NCBI GenBank assembly: GCA_017442445.1
Contig: JAFRZS010000296.1
Location: forward strand, 1-5,572
DNA length: 5,572 nucleotides
From: Clostridia bacterium
GTDB taxonomy: Bacteria; Bacillota; Clostridia; Oscillospirales; Acutalibacteraceae
Direction of reading: 5' to 3'
Shown here: in pieces, positions 5,392 through 5,572 of the stretch
Layout: every line of letters starts with the position of its first letter
Position numbering within the stretch: the first letter of the stretch is position 1
Position numbers and translations under genes: made by a program
Notes under the pieces: model-generated
What the model was told of the DNA's origin: nothing
Seen by the model: the letters and a program-made list of their open reading frames with translations, nothing else
Databases searched by the model: none

Positions 5392-5572
5392 CGAAAAAGG
5401 CAATAGTGCTCAACGAAAGTATCAGGGTGATTTTAGCATAAAAATCAGGAAAGGGGAACCCTCCGCCTGAAAAATCACTAAAAAATGGGAAAGCCTTTTG
5501 TTCCATCCGCAGAAAAGGAAGAAATTGCCCAAAAAATAACAAAGTGCCGGTTTACAGCGGGGGAGACAAGTG
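5392..5572. other. Unassigned structured tract interrupting metK, continues past window edge
   Basis: This stretch has no long open frame on either strand that looks like protein; the longest forward reading, from an ATG at 5387, is 27 codons and matches nothing recognised. It holds nested inverted repeats: GTGATTTT (5427-5434) with AAAATCAC (5471-5478), directly stacked on TCAGG (5445-5449) with CCTGA (5466-5470), enclosing AGGG-GAA-CCCT (5452-5462). A competing local hairpin is TGATTTT (5428-5434) with AAAATCA (5441-5447). The run AAAGGGGAACCC loosely resembles the P4-P5 region of group I introns, and the break follows ATGAT, near the TTGAT-type sites used by some IS605-like elements and IStrons. 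Catalytic core elements could not be confirmed. A group II intron is less likely because no GTGCG start follows the junction. Confidence 0.4.

Noticed and set aside
5387..5470. Small protein starting at ATG 5387 in the tract after metK
   Set aside because: It has 27 codons, no ribosome binding site, overlaps the metK end and resembles no known family; probably a chance frame.
5392..5572. Group II intron start within metK
   Set aside because: No GTGCG-type 5' end follows the junction; it remains formally possible only if the true boundary lies elsewhere.

Overview
This window looks like a chromosomal segment from a low-GC, endospore-forming member of the Clostridia. Three things point there. 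The RNase P RNA has the A-type architecture (Bacilli use B-type). There is an intact single-piece sigK-type sporulation sigma factor. Promoters and ribosome binding sites are of strong Firmicutes type (TTGACA, 17 bp, TAAAAT; AGGAGG). No species can be named from the sequence alone.

Layout, left to right. At 1-38 (minus) is the first 12 codons of an unidentified protein that continues out of the window. At 66-415 (minus) is rnpB, read from its own consensus promoter (422-450). A second promoter pointing the other way (476-504) drives a LytR-CpsA-Psr (LCP) cell-wall glycopolymer ligase at 538-1923, which has an unusually long acidic cytoplasmic tail. A hairpin at 1930-1963 separates it from the convergent gene at 1985-3346 (minus), an AAA_14/DUF4143-type ATPase. 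That gene is of the accessory kind and sits between housekeeping and sporulation genes. The ATPase and the following gene are divergent. The gap between them holds three copies of a GTTTGCACC-type repeat at an exact 33-bp period; one copy lies in the ATPase promoter spacer. Next is sigK (3517-4215, plus), whose Shine-Dalgarno sequence lies inside a long hairpin. An FMN riboswitch (4251-4390) with an intrinsic terminator (4406-4438) then controls ribU, the riboflavin-specific S component of an ECF transporter (4456-5055).

The right end is the most unusual part. metK (S-adenosylmethionine synthetase) starts normally at 5125 behind a perfect promoter and matches the family up to residue 89. At about 5391 the sequence changes abruptly into an unrelated tract with nested inverted repeats and no long open frame, which runs to the window edge. 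This is best read as the left end of an insertion (self-splicing intron, IStron or IS) or a rearrangement or assembly junction. Because metK is normally essential, an element that restores the message by RNA splicing is an attractive but unproven reading.

Functionally the window is a string of separately promoted units rather than one operon: tRNA processing (rnpB), envelope assembly (LCP), mother-cell sporulation transcription (sigK), flavin uptake (ribU) and one-carbon metabolism (metK), with one probable accessory insertion (the ATPase).
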